From DSXH01 sp020724325 (GTDB lineage Bacteria; Bacteroidota; Ignavibacteria; Ignavibacteriales; Melioribacteraceae): a stretch of 64,000 nt of DNA. A model generated the notes under the pieces. That model did not search any database, was not told the origin of the DNA, and saw nothing but the letters and a program-made list of their open reading frames with translations. Made by a program: the position numbers and the translations under genes. Below, in pieces: positions 63,795-64,000 of the stretch. The stretch spans positions 1 through 64,000 of the forward strand of contig JBFLYW010000008.1 of the NCBI GenBank assembly GCA_040756515.1. The letters run 5' to 3'. Each line of letters starts with the position of its first letter. Position 1 is the first letter of the stretch.

Positions 63795-64000
63795 GTGAGA
63801 GAACCGATTGTAGTTATTGTAGGAAGCCCAAATGTTGGCAAGTCCACTCTCTTTAACCGTCTAACAAAAAGCAGCACATCAATTGTTGATGATATAAGCG
63901 GTGTTACGAGGGATAGAATTTATGGCAGCGTTGAATGGAACGGCAAGCAATTCAGATTGATTGATACCGGCGGGTACGTCCCAAATTCCGAAAACCTTTT
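63795..64000 (+). CDS. der: GTPase Der (5' part, cut by the window edge)
   Basis: Only the first 68 codons are in the window. GTG start with TAGGA at 63783-63787. The peptide reads VIVGSPNVGKSTLFNRLT (G1/Walker A), DISGVTRDRIYG (G2) and LIDTGGY (G3), the hallmarks of Der/EngA domain 1. Der is a double-GTPase ribosome-assembly factor for the 50S subunit. The C-terminal domains lie beyond the window. Confidence 0.93.
   Translation, partial: MREPIVVIVGSPNVGKSTLFNRLTKSSTSIVDDISGVTRDRIYGSVEWNGKQFRLIDTGGYVPNSENL

Noticed and set aside
1..64000. tRNA or rRNA genes
   Set aside because: The intergenic stretches were read on both strands for the TPsiC-arm pattern and cloverleaf arms; none was seen. 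A dedicated tRNA scan could not be run.

Overview
The window is AT-rich bacterial chromosome, most likely from the Ignavibacteria/Chlorobi side of the Bacteroidota-Chlorobiota group. The evidence is a type IX secretion system (PorU, PorV and proteins with YPNPF-type C-terminal sorting domains), a complete Bat operon, Kdo/Lpt genes of a Gram-negative envelope, a bacillithiol deacetylase, and promoters that fit the Bacteroidota TTTG-N20-TAnnTTTG pattern. The phylum assignment is inference from gene content; no rRNA gene is present.

Layout. 1-72 is the very end of an IS3-type transposase. 242-4240 is a minus-strand block of five exported proteins (T9SS-sorted protein, TPR protein, transglutaminase-like protein, two unknowns) that looks accessory. 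4995-15394 is housekeeping: malic enzyme, an L,D-transpeptidase-like protein with a substituted nucleophile, a BamA/TamA-type Omp85 protein, yicC-gmk-rpoZ, family 4 uracil-DNA glycosylase, dnaB, and a DUF1460 protein. 15395-29146 holds nfo, an RmlD-like reductase, gatB, bshB1, an SLC13 transporter, ettA, sthA and an RlmI-type methyltransferase, with two large tandem-repeat arrays between genes. 29310-37791 is an eight-gene moxR-DUF58-batD-like-batABCDE operon with overlapping reading frames. 37823-44174 carries a Ste24 protease, a VWA lipoprotein, gatC, kdsB, a free-standing B12-binding domain, a DUF1624 membrane protein and ruvB. 44304-49280 is a tight kdsA-kdsC-kdsD-lptC-lptA-lptB operon; with kdsB it covers CMP-Kdo synthesis and the cytoplasmic/periplasmic side of LPS export. 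49561-51180 is an acylating aldehyde dehydrogenase with a possible microcompartment-targeting tail. 51513-63769 is an outer-membrane/T9SS cluster: porU, porV, an M6-family protein that lost its HExxH site, a large gluzincin/beta-propeller/beta-barrel protein and a DUF5683 protein. The window ends inside der.

Non-coding structure is rich: a 23-bp tandem repeat (7339-7466), four exact-period 120-bp units each with two hairpins (16278-16781), five 135-bp units (26400-27074), and a dispersed palindromic element in three copies (30306, 44180, 51238) whose copies differ by inversion of one module and deletion of another. No tRNA, rRNA or CRISPR array was seen.

The most unusual points are the degenerate M6 protease beside porU/porV, the Cys-to-Ser YkuD-family protein, the modular dispersed repeat, the 120-bp hairpin array between divergent genes, and the exported-protein operon at the left edge. 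No complete novel defence or mobile system was recognised.
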